NCBI GenBank assembly: GCA_905234305.1
Contig: CAJOHT010000034.1
Span: 1 to 8,130 of the forward strand
Direction: 5' to 3'
Length of the DNA stretch: 8,130 bases
Origin: an uncultured Ruminococcus sp.
GTDB taxonomy: Bacteria > Bacillota > Clostridia > Oscillospirales > Acutalibacteraceae
Shown: positions 1-6,372 of the stretch, piece after piece
Position numbering within the stretch: the first letter of the stretch is position 1
How the letters are laid out: every line of letters begins with the position of its first letter
Translations under genes and position numbers: made by a program
Notes under the pieces: generated by a model
What the model saw: the letters and a program-made list of their open reading frames with translations, nothing else
Told to the model about the DNA's origin: nothing
The model's database searches: none

Positions 1-151
1 TGACGAGCTTCTGATAGCCCGCGTCGTGCCTGCGCTGCTCGTCCATGCGCTGCAGGACCTGCTGCAGCGAGCTCTCCCGCTGCTCCGGCGCTGCGAGCGC
101 GCTCCGCCGCGGTGCGAAGGCCGCCGCGCCCGAAATCTTCGAAACGTCCAT
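1..151 (-). CDS. Unknown protein, N-terminal part only (runs off the window)
   Basis: I do not recognise this gene. It begins at an ATG (151-149, reading MDVSKISGAAAF...) and stays open for 50 codons to the left edge, so the stop lies outside the window. A GGAGG ribosome binding site lies 9 bases upstream, inside the end of the preceding minus-strand gene. Only 4 bases separate that gene's TGA from this ATG, so the two are very likely co-transcribed and translationally coupled. The visible part is hydrophilic, rich in Ala, Arg, Gln and Glu, with a predicted helical stretch (about residues 23-46) and no signal peptide or membrane segment. It shares the charged, coiled style of its upstream neighbour. 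No function can be assigned. The base composition is strongly GC-rich, like the neighbour and unlike everything to the right of about 1050. Confidence 0.6.
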   Translation of the reverse strand, partial: MDVSKISGAAAFAPRRSALAAPEQRESSLQQVLQRMDEQRRHDAGYQKLV

Positions 152-155
152 CTTC

Positions 156-1022
156 TCAAGCCTCCAGCCGCACCGTCGGTTCCTCGAACGCCGCGTCCGC
201 ATCGCCGGAGATCGCGCCGTAGGCCGCGCGCGCCTTCGCACGGCGGACCTTCCGCGCCTCGGGGGATTCTTCCTCGACCTCCCGCTCCGTTTTGCGCGCC
301 GCTTCTCCGGTTTTTTCCACAGTGGGATCCTCCCCGGCCGGTTCCTCCGCCGGCGCTTCGTCCTCCGGGTCGGGGCGGACGTCTTCCTTCTCGATCCTGG
401 CGGTCTCCTCGGCCTCGCGGGCCTCTTTCAGCTCTTTTTCGGCCCTGGCCTGTTCCGCTTCCGTGGGGAGCTTCTCATAGTCGCCGCGTTTGACGAAGTC
501 CCTGGTGATCCCGTCCAGACGCTCCGTATGGGCTTTCTGAATGCTCAGGATCGCCCGCTTTTTCTCGTCCGGGATGTTTGGATCGTTCGCCACAGACTTC
601 ACCGTCTGGAGCGCGGCGTTCATGTGGGACATCTTCACGCGCTGGACTTCCTCTTTCGTTCTGCAGCGCCTGAGCTCCTGCTCGTAGCGCTTCTGGTCGT
701 CCTCGGCGTTTTTGATGAGCTGATAGGTCTCCGGAGACTTCGCCTTGAGGTATTCCTTTTCCTTCGCGCTCAGCTTTTTCCCCGCGTAGATCTTATTCAT
801 GATCTTCTCGAGTTTTCCTCCGTCGCCGTCCCGGTTCTCCCGCGCGTCGTCGATCTGCTTCTGGTAAAGGGAGGCCGCCGCGGTCTTGCGCTGCTTCAAA
901 AGCGTGCTCAGATCCGCGTCATGCCCCGACACGTCCCCGCTCTGCCGTTTCAGCGCCCACTGCTGCTGCAGTTTCCAGTTCCTGGCGTAACCCTGCGCGG
1001 AACCGATGACAGAAAAATCCAT
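156..1022 (-). CDS. Unknown charged, helical protein with acidic/proline-rich tail (288 aa)
   Basis: I cannot name this family. The start is the ATG at 1022-1020 (MDFSVIGSAQGYARNW), chosen because an AGGAGG site (1037-1032) sits 9 bases upstream. Further upstream the frame runs antisense to rimM, which would be spurious. Residues 1-30 are Gln/Trp/Arg-rich and look like a conserved head. Residues about 40-210 are very charged and helix-forming, with likely coiled coil around 105-135 and 185-215. Residues about 215-250 are an acidic Pro/Glu/Ala linker, followed by a basic patch (about 256-266) and a short C-terminal segment. There is no signal peptide or membrane helix, so the protein is presumably cytoplasmic. 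It is followed after 4 bases by another unknown gene, making a coupled pair. Codon choice is strongly GC-rich, in contrast to the housekeeping genes to the right. A structural or scaffold role would be a guess. Confidence 0.75.
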   Translation of the reverse strand: MDFSVIGSAQGYARNWKLQQQWALKRQSGDVSGHDADLSTLLKQRKTAAASLYQKQIDDARENRDGDGGKLEKIMNKIYAGKKLSAKEKEYLKAKSPETYQLIKNAEDDQKRYEQELRRCRTKEEVQRVKMSHMNAALQTVKSVANDPNIPDEKKRAILSIQKAHTERLDGITRDFVKRGDYEKLPTEAEQARAEKELKEAREAEETARIEKEDVRPDPEDEAPAEEPAGEDPTVEKTGEAARKTEREVEEESPEARKVRRAKARAAYGAISGDADAAFEEPTVRLEA

Positions 1023-1037
1023 AGTATCGCGCCTCCT

Positions 1038-1058
1038 ATCCGTATTGTGTATCGGCAG
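1038..1058. other. Junction between GC-rich DNA and the rimM-trmD region
   Basis: To the left lies a complete minus-strand gene with its ribosome binding site at 1032-1037. To the right, plus-strand RimM homology begins at about 1059, or at 1047 if the YRQ residues belong to it. Base composition falls sharply across this point. RimM lacks its first 40 or so residues, so DNA from another context directly abuts the middle of rimM. No inverted repeats, target duplications or transposase mark the point. It is either an assembly chimera or a real recombination breakpoint. Confidence 0.7.
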
Positions 1059-1442
1059 GGCGCCGAAAAAATAAAGGTTAAATGCCGCCCGCATAAAAAC
1101 ATAGTGCTTATGACGGTCGAGGGTGTAAATACAGTCGAGGAAGCCGAAAAATTCAGGGGCAAAATCCTTTTTATTAACCGTGATGACGTTCATCTCCCAG
1201 AGGGCAGGAATTTTGTACAGGATTTAATCGGATGCAAGGTGCTTGACGCGGATGATAACGCGCTTGAATACGGCGAGATTAAGGATGTTTTTAAAACAGG
1301 AGCTAACGATGTCTATACCGTAAAAAAAGACGGCAAGGAGTATCTTGTGCCTGTTATAGACAGCGTTGTTGTTGAGAAAAATGTTGACGAGGGCTATGTG
1401 CTTGTAAGACCTATGAAGGGGCTTTTTGACGATGAAAATTGA
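1059..1442 (+). CDS. rimM: RimM, 16S rRNA processing/ribosome maturation factor, missing its N-terminus
   Basis: RimM binds ribosomal protein S19 and helps mature the 30S head. Here 127 residues match the family from about one third of the N-terminal barrel onward: RPHKNIVLMTVEGV, the VEEAEKFRGK and INRDDVHLPEG segments, then a complete C-terminal PRC-barrel (about residues 47-127 of this fragment) with VQDLIG, TGANDVY, YLVPVI and the closing GLFDDE. A full RimM is about 165-175 residues, so roughly 40 are missing, including the usual GKIVNTHGVRGE-type start. The frame continues leftward only as the antisense of the minus-strand gene. In-frame GTG (1047) or ATG (1110) codons have no plus-strand ribosome binding site, so the fragment has no credible start. 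The end overlaps trmD by 11 bases, the usual rimM-trmD arrangement. It is either a pseudogene or a gene cut by a misassembly. Confidence 0.85.
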   Translation, partial: GAEKIKVKCRPHKNIVLMTVEGVNTVEEAEKFRGKILFINRDDVHLPEGRNFVQDLIGCKVLDADDNALEYGEIKDVFKTGANDVYTVKKDGKEYLVPVIDSVVVEKNVDEGYVLVRPMKGLFDDEN

Positions 1443-2172
1443 TTTGGTAACACTTTTTCCCGAAATGTGTGAGTCTGTACTCGGCGAGAGTATAATCGGG
1501 CGCGCTCAGAAGAGCGGAGCTTTGGAGATAAAATGTCACCAGCTTCGCGATTACGCTTTTGATAAACACAGGCGCGTTGACGATACAACCTACGGTGGCG
1601 GAATGGGAATGGTTATGAAATGCGAGCCGATAGCGTTGTGTTTTGAGGATATAGAAAAACAGCGCGGAGTAAAACCGTATTTTATTTATATGTCGCCTCA
1701 GGGTAAGCCGCTTACCCAGGAAAAGCTCAAGGAGCTTTCAAAGCACGAAAATATCTGCGTTCTGGCGGGGCATTATGAAGGCGTTGACCAGCGTGTTATC
1801 GACGAGTTTATTGACGAAGAAATCTCTATAGGCGATTATGTGCTTACCGGCGGAGAGCTGCCCGCGCTGGTGTTTATCGACGCGCTTTCGAGGCTCGCCC
1901 CAGGGGTATTGTCGAACGACGAGTGCTTTACCGAGGAAAGCCATTTTAACGGGCTTTTGGAGTATCCGCAGTATACTAAACCGATTGAGTGGAGAGGGCT
2001 GGAGGTTCCGCCTGTGCTATATAGCGGCGACCACGCTAAGGTCGACCGCTGGCGTTATGAACACAGCCTTATTAATACCGCCGTTAAACGTCCCGATATG
2101 CTCGAGCGGAAAAACTTGTCCGAGGACGATGAAAACATCTTAAAAAAGCATTTTTCGGACAATAGTGATTAA
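1432..2172 (+). CDS. trmD: TrmD, tRNA (guanine37-N1)-methyltransferase
   Basis: TrmD uses S-adenosylmethionine to methylate N1 of G37, next to the anticodon, which prevents +1 frameshifting. The product is 246 residues, normal for the family, and starts MKIDLVTLFPEM. I chose ATG 1432 over the in-frame TTG 1426 because it matches the family start and has AAGGGG upstream. The SPOUT trefoil-knot landmarks are present: YGGGMGM (54-60), GHYEGVDQR (113-121), IGDYVLTGGELPA (133-145), the conserved Arg154, LLEYPQYTKP (175-184) and the VPPVLYSGDH loop (192-201). Ungapped alignment to E. coli TrmD, recalled from memory, puts Glu169 where the catalytic Asp169 normally stands; this should be checked. The 11-base overlap with rimM indicates coupled translation in the native operon. 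No rplS follows, which is a common but not universal neighbour. Confidence 0.96.
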   Translation: MKIDLVTLFPEMCESVLGESIIGRAQKSGALEIKCHQLRDYAFDKHRRVDDTTYGGGMGMVMKCEPIALCFEDIEKQRGVKPYFIYMSPQGKPLTQEKLKELSKHENICVLAGHYEGVDQRVIDEFIDEEISIGDYVLTGGELPALVFIDALSRLAPGVLSNDECFTEESHFNGLLEYPQYTKPIEWRGLEVPPVLYSGDHAKVDRWRYEHSLINTAVKRPDMLERKNLSEDDENILKKHFSDNSD

Positions 2173-2237
2173 CTACCCTCAACTTAATTTCACACTTTAT
2201 AATAAAATTAGTTAAGTTGCACAAACGGAAAATGCTG

Positions 2238-2277
2238 AAATCGATTTTAATTATTATTAAATCCAAAATTGATTTTT
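2238..2277 (+). terminator. Possible weak AT-rich terminator after trmD
   Basis: An 11-bp inverted repeat (2238-2248 with 2265-2275, one G-U pair) has a 16-base loop and runs straight into TTTTT. It lies between the trmD stop and the ptsH promoter, where the rimM-trmD transcript should end. The stem is almost all A-T, so it may be weak. A second AT-rich inverted repeat (CAACTTAA 2180-2187, TTAAGTTG 2212-2219) lies upstream. Confidence 0.35.
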
Positions 2278-2282
2278 GAAGG

Positions 2283-2310
2283 TTGACGTGAGAAAGAAAC
2301 GTGATATAAT
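2283..2310 (+). promoter_or_regulatory. Sigma-A-type promoter for ptsH
   Basis: TTGACG (2283-2288) and a perfect TATAAT (2305-2310) are separated by 16 bases. A TG at 2302-2303 makes the -10 an extended one (TGATATAAT). Transcription would start near 2317, leaving a leader of about 60 bases before the ptsH start. Five of six -35 bases and all -10 bases match the vegetative consensus, so strong constitutive expression is expected. I see no obvious cre-like operator in the leader. Confidence 0.8.
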
Positions 2311-2378
2311 ATGTATTATGGAAATGCCCGAGTGGGATATTTTTTAAATATAAATTAGGATTTAGAGAGGGTTTAATT

Positions 2379-2645
2379 ATGTACGTTAAAGATGTTTTAG
2401 TTGAAAATAAGGCGGGTTTACACGCTCGTCCTGCTACTTTCTTTATTCAGAAGGCAAACGAGTACAAGGCTACAGTTTGGGTTGAAAAGGAAGAGAGAAG
2501 AGTAAATGCTAAGAGCCTTCTCGGCGTACTTTCACTCGGTATTATCGGCGGAACAGAAATTAAGATTATCGCTGACGGCGTTGATGAGCAGGAAGCTGTT
2601 GACGGTCTTGTAGCGTTAGTTGAGTCGGGATTTGCCGATCAGTAA
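2379..2645 (+). CDS. ptsH: HPr, phosphocarrier protein of the PTS
   Basis: HPr accepts phosphate from PEP-dependent Enzyme I on a histidine and passes it to the sugar-specific EIIA proteins. In Gram-positives it is also phosphorylated on a serine by HPr kinase and then acts as CcpA co-repressor. The 88-residue length is typical. The active-site motif GLHARPAT places His15 and Arg17 in the standard positions, and VNAKSLLGVLSLG places Ser46. Both regulatory and catalytic sites are therefore intact, which excludes the Crh variant lacking His15. A GAGAGGG ribosome binding site lies at 2365-2371. The gene is monocistronic: its own promoter lies upstream and a strong terminator follows. Enzyme I (ptsI) is not adjacent, as often seen in Clostridia where HPr stands alone. 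Confidence 0.95.
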   Translation: MYVKDVLVENKAGLHARPATFFIQKANEYKATVWVEKEERRVNAKSLLGVLSLGIIGGTEIKIIADGVDEQEAVDGLVALVESGFADQ

Positions 2646-2664
2646 TAGTTAAGAAGAATTTAAC

Positions 2665-2693
2665 GGGCGGGAGTACCGCCCTTTTCTTTTTAT
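2665..2693 (+). terminator. Rho-independent terminator of ptsH
   Basis: A perfect 6-bp GC stem (GGGCGG 2665-2670, CCGCCC 2676-2681) with the 5-base loop GAGTA is followed by TTTTCTTTTT. It begins 19 bases after the ptsH stop and should separate ptsH from uvrC transcription. Confidence 0.92.
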
Positions 2694-2756
2694 TATTAAA
2701 ACACTTTAACAATTACCGCGTTTATTAATAATAGGTATAAGAACGAAGAGTAAAAA

Positions 2757-4595
2757 GTGAGTATAAAAGAACTTAGAAAAAAGGCTATGGCGCTTCCGCT
2801 TTCGCCCGGTGTGTACATTATGCACAATAAAAGCGGCAAAATTATATATATCGGAAAAGCTAAAGCGCTTAAAAACCGCGTGTCGCAGTATTTCGGCTCC
2901 CAGAATAATCATCCCGAAAAGGTTCGGCGTATGGTCGAGAATGTCGATTATTTTGAGTATATAATTTGCGACAGCGAGTTTGAGGCGCTTGTACTTGAGT
3001 GCAGCCTTATTAAGCAGCATACCCCGAAATATAATATCCTTTTAAAGGACGATAAGGGTTACTCTTATATAAGAGTAAGCGGCGATAAATGGCGTAAAAT
3101 AACTTATGAGCTTCAAAAAAAGGATGACGGCGCGCTTTATATAGGACCGTATAAGAACAGCTACTACGTAAAGCGGTCGGTTGAGGAGGCTAATAAGATT
3201 TTTAAACTGCCTACCTGTAACCGAAAATTCCCCGAGGATTTCGGAAAAGCTCGCCCTTGTCTTAATTATCATATAAAGCTGTGTTCGGCGCCATGCAGAG
3301 GTAAGATGCGGTTTAAGGATTACGACGAAAATGTTGAGCAGGCACTCGATTTTCTTAAGGGCGGAAGCTCTGCGTCGCTAAAACTGCTTACCGCCGAGAT
3401 GGAAAAGGCTTCCGAAGAACTTGAGTTCGAAAAAGCGGCTGAAATCCGTGATAAAATAAACGCCGTTAAAAAAATGGCGGAAAAACAGAAGGTCGTGTCG
3501 GTGAATGTTCCCGACCAGGATGTGATTGCGTATTTTACCGACAGCGAGAGAGGCTGTTTTCAGGTTTTCCGATTTGAGGGCGGAAGGCTGTTCGACCACG
3601 AGAATTTTGTTGTTAATTCTCCCGTGGATGATGATGACGAGTTTTCGCAGTTTATTATAAATTATTATTCGTTAAATCGTAAAATTCCGCGCAACCTTAC
3701 GCTTGACCGCGAGCTTGAGGATAAGGAAGCGGTTGAAAAATGGCTTACCGATAAGCTGGGGCGCAGGGTGTATGTTACCTGTCCTCAGCGCGGAGAACAG
3801 GCGGGACTTGTCGCTATGTGCCGTAAAAACGCCGCTGAGGTGCTTGCCCAGATCAAGGGGAGAACCTCCCGCGAGTATTCGGTTTTAGAGGAGCTTAAGA
3901 ATATACTGGGGCTCGATAAAATCCCCGAGTATATCGAGAGCTACGATATTTCAAATACCGCAGGCGATGAAAATGTCGCGGGAATGATAGTTTATGAAAA
4001 CGGAAAACCGCTTAAGAAAGCGTATAAAAAGTTTAAGATAAAGAGCTTTGAGGGACAGGACGATTACGCCTCTATGGCTGAAGTGCTTGACAGACGCTTT
4101 AATGAGTACGAGGAGAATAAGGAAAGCGGTGAAGGCTTCGGCAGATTGCCTGACCTTATTCTGCTTGACGGCGGACGTGGTCAGGTGTCGGCGGTTGAGC
4201 CGATACTTAAAAAGCATAATGTCGAGGTTCCGCTGTTCGGAATGGTAAAAGACTCACACCACCGCACAAGGGCTATTACGGGCTCGGGCGGAGAGATTTC
4301 AATTAATTCCCGCAGGGCGGTGTTTACTTTTATAAGCAAAATGCAGGATGAAGTCCACCGTTTTTCGATAGGATACCATCGCCAGCGCCGTAAGAATAAA
4401 ACGTTCAGAAGCTCGCTTACCGATATCGAGGGTATAGGCGAGGTCAGGGCAAAGGCGCTTCTTAAGTATTTCGGTACGATTGAGAATATCCGCAACGCCG
4501 ATTTAAAGGAGATTGAGAGTTGCCCGAGGATGACGCACGACAGCGCGGTGAAAGTGTTTTATTATTTCTATAATGAAATACAAGATAATAAGTAA
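2757..4595 (+). CDS. uvrC: UvrC, excinuclease ABC subunit C
   Basis: UvrC makes both incisions around a DNA lesion after UvrA-UvrB recognition. It has 612 residues, full length, with every domain in order. The GIY-YIG nuclease (about 15-95, with GVY 18-20, YIG 31-33 and Arg41) makes the 3' cut. A four-cysteine set (C154, C168, C176, C180) matches the iron-sulfur cluster ligands described for UvrC. The UVR motif binding UvrB lies at about 213-240. The RNase H-like domain making the 5' cut carries a likely DDH triad at D397 (SYDISN), D471 (LLDGGRGQ) and H534 (DEVHRF). Tandem helix-hairpin-helix motifs close the protein (about 552-605). The start is GTG 2757, giving the usual short lead to LPLSPGVY; its ribosome binding site (GAAGAG) is weak. 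The TAA stop lies within the first unit of a 7-bp repeat array. Confidence 0.97.
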   Translation: MSIKELRKKAMALPLSPGVYIMHNKSGKIIYIGKAKALKNRVSQYFGSQNNHPEKVRRMVENVDYFEYIICDSEFEALVLECSLIKQHTPKYNILLKDDKGYSYIRVSGDKWRKITYELQKKDDGALYIGPYKNSYYVKRSVEEANKIFKLPTCNRKFPEDFGKARPCLNYHIKLCSAPCRGKMRFKDYDENVEQALDFLKGGSSASLKLLTAEMEKASEELEFEKAAEIRDKINAVKKMAEKQKVVSVNVPDQDVIAYFTDSERGCFQVFRFEGGRLFDHENFVVNSPVDDDDEFSQFIINYYSLNRKIPRNLTLDRELEDKEAVEKWLTDKLGRRVYVTCPQRGEQAGLVAMCRKNAAEVLAQIKGRTSREYSVLEELKNILGLDKIPEYIESYDISNTAGDENVAGMIVYENGKPLKKAYKKFKIKSFEGQDDYASMAEVLDRRFNEYEENKESGEGFGRLPDLILLDGGRGQVSAVEPILKKHNVEVPLFGMVKDSHHRTRAITGSGGEISINSRRAVFTFISKMQDEVHRFSIGYHRQRRKNKTFRSSLTDIEGIGEVRAKALLKYFGTIENIRNADLKEIESCPRMTHDSAVKVFYYFYNEIQDNK

Positions 4596-4639
4596 TAGGT
4601 AATAGGTAATAGGTAATAAGTAATAGGTAATAGGTAATT
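4591..4639 (+). repeat. Tandem 7-bp repeat, RGTAATA x 7
   Basis: Seven head-to-tail heptamers: AGTAATA, three GGTAATA, AGTAATA, GGTAATA and GGTAATT. The first unit contains the uvrC stop codon. Because the period is not a multiple of three, the TAA triplets fall in all three plus-strand frames, while the minus strand has no stop in the array. Such arrays commonly change copy number by slippage. Confidence 0.92.
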
Positions 4640-4747
4640 AGTCTATAGCAGAACCTTTCCCAAGTATCCAAAGCCTGATAAGGACACTTTGTAAGGGGGA
4701 TATGTATTTATGATAGGGAATGCACGGACAAATGAGGAGATATAAAA

Positions 4748-5293
4748 ATGAGGGTTATAACGGGTGAAGCTAGAGGTAGAAAACTTCTGACTTTAGAGGG
4801 CGCGGATGTCCGCCCCACTACCGATAAGGTTAAGGAAGCGGTTTTCTCGGCGATACAGTTTGATATTCAGGACAGAGCTTTTCTTGATTTGTTCGCGGGG
4901 AGCGGACAGATGGGAATTGAAGCGCTGAGCCGCGGCGCGAAATCGGCGGTGTTTGTCGATAATTCACGCAAAGCGGTTGAAATCGTGAGAAAAAATTTAA
5001 ATAACGTCGGTTTTTATGAAAAAGCTAAGGTCATTCATACCGACAGCCTGTCGTATCTTGATATGACGGGAGAAATGTTTGATATTGCGTACCTTGACCC
5101 GCCTTACGGTAAAGGTGTTTTGCAGGAAGCAATGCAGAAAATCATTAAAAATGTGAAAAAAACAGGCATAATCATTGTAGAAAATCCTGAAAAAGAGGAA
5201 ATTTTGCAAAATTATGGTGAATTTATGCTTGACAGACAGAAACACTATGGTAAAATAAAAGTATCTATGTACAGGCATAAGGATTATGTCTGA
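4748..5293 (+). CDS. rsmD: RsmD, 16S rRNA (guanine966-N2)-methyltransferase
   Basis: RsmD methylates N2 of G966 in 16S rRNA, near the P site, using S-adenosylmethionine. The 181-residue length fits the family. The start MRVITGEARGRKL and RPTTDKVKEAVFSAI (22-36) are the N-terminal signature. LDLFAGSGQMGIEAL (46-60) is the SAM-binding glycine loop, and the catalytic DPPY motif of N-methyltransferases is at 117-120. GAGGAG (4734-4739) sits 8 bases before the ATG. The gene is followed 29 bases later by coaD; rsmD-coaD adjacency is very common in bacteria and supports both calls. Upstream is a gap of about 110 bases after the heptamer repeat in which I see no convincing promoter. Expression may therefore come from uvrC readthrough or a promoter I cannot recognise. 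Confidence 0.95.
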   Translation: MRVITGEARGRKLLTLEGADVRPTTDKVKEAVFSAIQFDIQDRAFLDLFAGSGQMGIEALSRGAKSAVFVDNSRKAVEIVRKNLNNVGFYEKAKVIHTDSLSYLDMTGEMFDIAYLDPPYGKGVLQEAMQKIIKNVKKTGIIIVENPEKEEILQNYGEFMLDRQKHYGKIKVSMYRHKDYV

Positions 5294-5322
5294 GGAATAA
5301 ATAATTCAACAGGAAGTTATGT

Positions 5323-5802
5323 ATGGGCAATAAGGTTATTTGTCCGGGCAGCTTTGACCCTGTTACCTTCGGGCATATCGATATCATTACCCGCGCCTCG
5401 AAAATGTTCGACCAAGTTGTAGTCGGCGTGCTTAATAACGCCGCTAAAACTCCGAGCTTTACTACCGAGGAGAGGATAGCGCTTCTTAAGGAGGCTACCG
5501 AGGGGCTTGATAACGTCGAAATCGTAGGTTTCGACGGATTGCTTGCCGATTACGCTAAGGAGCAGGGGATTACCGCGATTGTAAAAGGTTTGCGCGCTGT
5601 ATCGGATTTTGAATATGAATTTCAGCAGGCTCTCACTAACAAAAAACTTAACCCCGAGCTTGAGACGGTGTTTTTGACCTGTAACTCCGAGTTTTTATAT
5701 TTAAGCTCGAGTATGGTAAAACAGGTTGCCGCCTTAGGCGGAGATATAAGTTCGTTTGTACCTGAGTGCGTGCATGATAAAATATTAAAGAGGCTTAAAT
5801 AA
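5323..5802 (+). CDS. coaD: CoaD, phosphopantetheine adenylyltransferase
   Basis: CoaD transfers AMP from ATP to 4'-phosphopantetheine, giving dephospho-CoA, the penultimate step of coenzyme A synthesis in the cytoplasm. The 159 residues match the usual length. The nucleotidyltransferase signature [10 protein letters not shown] (9-18) contains the TxGH motif. [14 protein letters not shown] (88-101) is the phosphopantetheine/ATP-binding stretch, with Lys88 where Arg is more usual. SSSMVK (128-133) is the second ATP-binding motif. The start is ATG 5323, since an ATG four bases earlier opens only a five-codon frame. AGGAAG (5311-5316) is 6 bases upstream. No gene-specific promoter is seen in the 29 bases after rsmD, so the two are probably co-transcribed. 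Confidence 0.96.
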   Translation: MGNKVICPGSFDPVTFGHIDIITRASKMFDQVVVGVLNNAAKTPSFTTEERIALLKEATEGLDNVEIVGFDGLLADYAKEQGITAIVKGLRAVSDFEYEFQQALTNKKLNPELETVFLTCNSEFLYLSSSMVKQVAALGGDISSFVPECVHDKILKRLK

Positions 5803-5838
5803 ACCGAATATAAATTTTAGATAATGGAGAGGTTAAAA

Positions 5839-6294
5839 ATGAGAGTTGACGATTTAATTTTAGAATTACAGGATATGGTAAATAACGCTAGAGTTATGCC
5901 GCTTTCAAAGGACAAGAAGGTTCTTGTTTCGGGCGAAAGGATTTTTGATATTCTCGACGAGATGGAGGATACGCTCCCGAGCGAAATCCGCCAGGCTAAG
6001 AATATCGTGGCTGACCGCGAGCAGATTATTGCTGAAGCTAAATCTAACGGAGAGGATATTATCCGCCAGGCTGAGGAGCGCCGCAAGATTATGGTAAGTG
6101 AGAGTGAGATTACCCATGCTGCCGAGGCTCAGGCGCGCGAGATTATCGCCGACGCTAAGAAAAAGGCTAACGAAATCACTAAGGCGGCTAACAGCTATGT
6201 TGACCGTGTAATGAAGGAAACCGACGAAGCTGTTACAAAATGCGCTCAGGATATCCGTAAAGCCCGCCAGAATTTCAAGCAGAGCAAGAAGTAA
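5839..6294 (+). CDS. Coiled-coil protein of the coaD neighbourhood (ATPase subunit B/H-like), function unknown
   Basis: This 151-residue soluble protein resembles the short coiled-coil proteins often found just after coaD in Clostridia, usually labelled 'ATPase' because their helices look like ATP synthase b or V-ATPase H stalk subunits. That label reflects helix composition and is no proof of activity: there is no P-loop. Residues 1-45 form a head (DDLILELQDMVNNA, then FDILDEMEDTLP). From about 50 to the end the chain is a long Ala/Glu/Lys/Arg-rich helix with repeated REIIADAKKKA-like segments. No membrane segment is present. I chose ATG 5839 because GGAGAGG (5826-5832) lies 6 bases upstream; the in-frame ATG at 5824 would overlap that site. 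The gene starts 36 bases after coaD and ends the rsmD-coaD unit at a strong terminator. Confidence 0.85.
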   Translation: MRVDDLILELQDMVNNARVMPLSKDKKVLVSGERIFDILDEMEDTLPSEIRQAKNIVADREQIIAEAKSNGEDIIRQAEERRKIMVSESEITHAAEAQAREIIADAKKKANEITKAANSYVDRVMKETDEAVTKCAQDIRKARQNFKQSKK

Positions 6295-6314
6295 AAATAT
6301 TTTATTAGGTTTAT

Positions 6315-6349
6315 TATGGGAATGGTAGTTACTCCATTCCCATATTTTT
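6315..6349 (+). terminator. Rho-independent terminator closing the rsmD-coaD unit
   Basis: A perfect 11-bp stem (TATGGGAATGG 6315-6325 with CCATTCCCATA 6334-6344) and an 8-base loop are followed by TTTTTA. It starts 21 bases after the coiled-coil gene's stop and only about 25 bases before the next gene, which must be transcribed separately or by readthrough. Confidence 0.9.
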
Positions 6350-6372
6350 AAATTGATACTTTGGGAGAAGAA

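Noticed and set aside
1023..1193. Upstream extension of the 288-residue minus-strand gene by 57 codons
   Set aside because: It runs antisense to rimM and crosses the composition junction. The ATG at 1022 has a strong AGGAGG site, while the far start has none.
1426..1431. TTG start for trmD six bases upstream
   Set aside because: ATG 1432 gives the family-typical MKID start with better-placed ribosome binding bases.
45..1442. A 465-codon plus-strand frame that appears to fuse a long N-terminal extension to RimM
   Set aside because: The first 330 or so codons are exactly antisense to a minus-strand gene with a good start site. The extension is Arg/Leu/Pro-rich as expected of a GC-rich shadow frame.
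2706..2741. Possible uvrC promoter (TATAAG at 2736 with TTACCG at 2713, or TTAACA at 2706)
   Set aside because: One is expected here after the ptsH terminator, but the -35 candidates match poorly and none can be preferred.
4584..4671. Minus-strand frame encoding a YYLLPIT-like repeat peptide
   Set aside because: It is only the reverse reading of the heptamer array, with no start signal or conserved content.
5319..5333. Five-codon upstream frame (ATG TAT GGG CAA TAA) overlapping the coaD start
   Set aside because: Its ATG is only 2 bases after the AGGAAG site, too close for efficient initiation. The coaD ATG at 5323 fits better.
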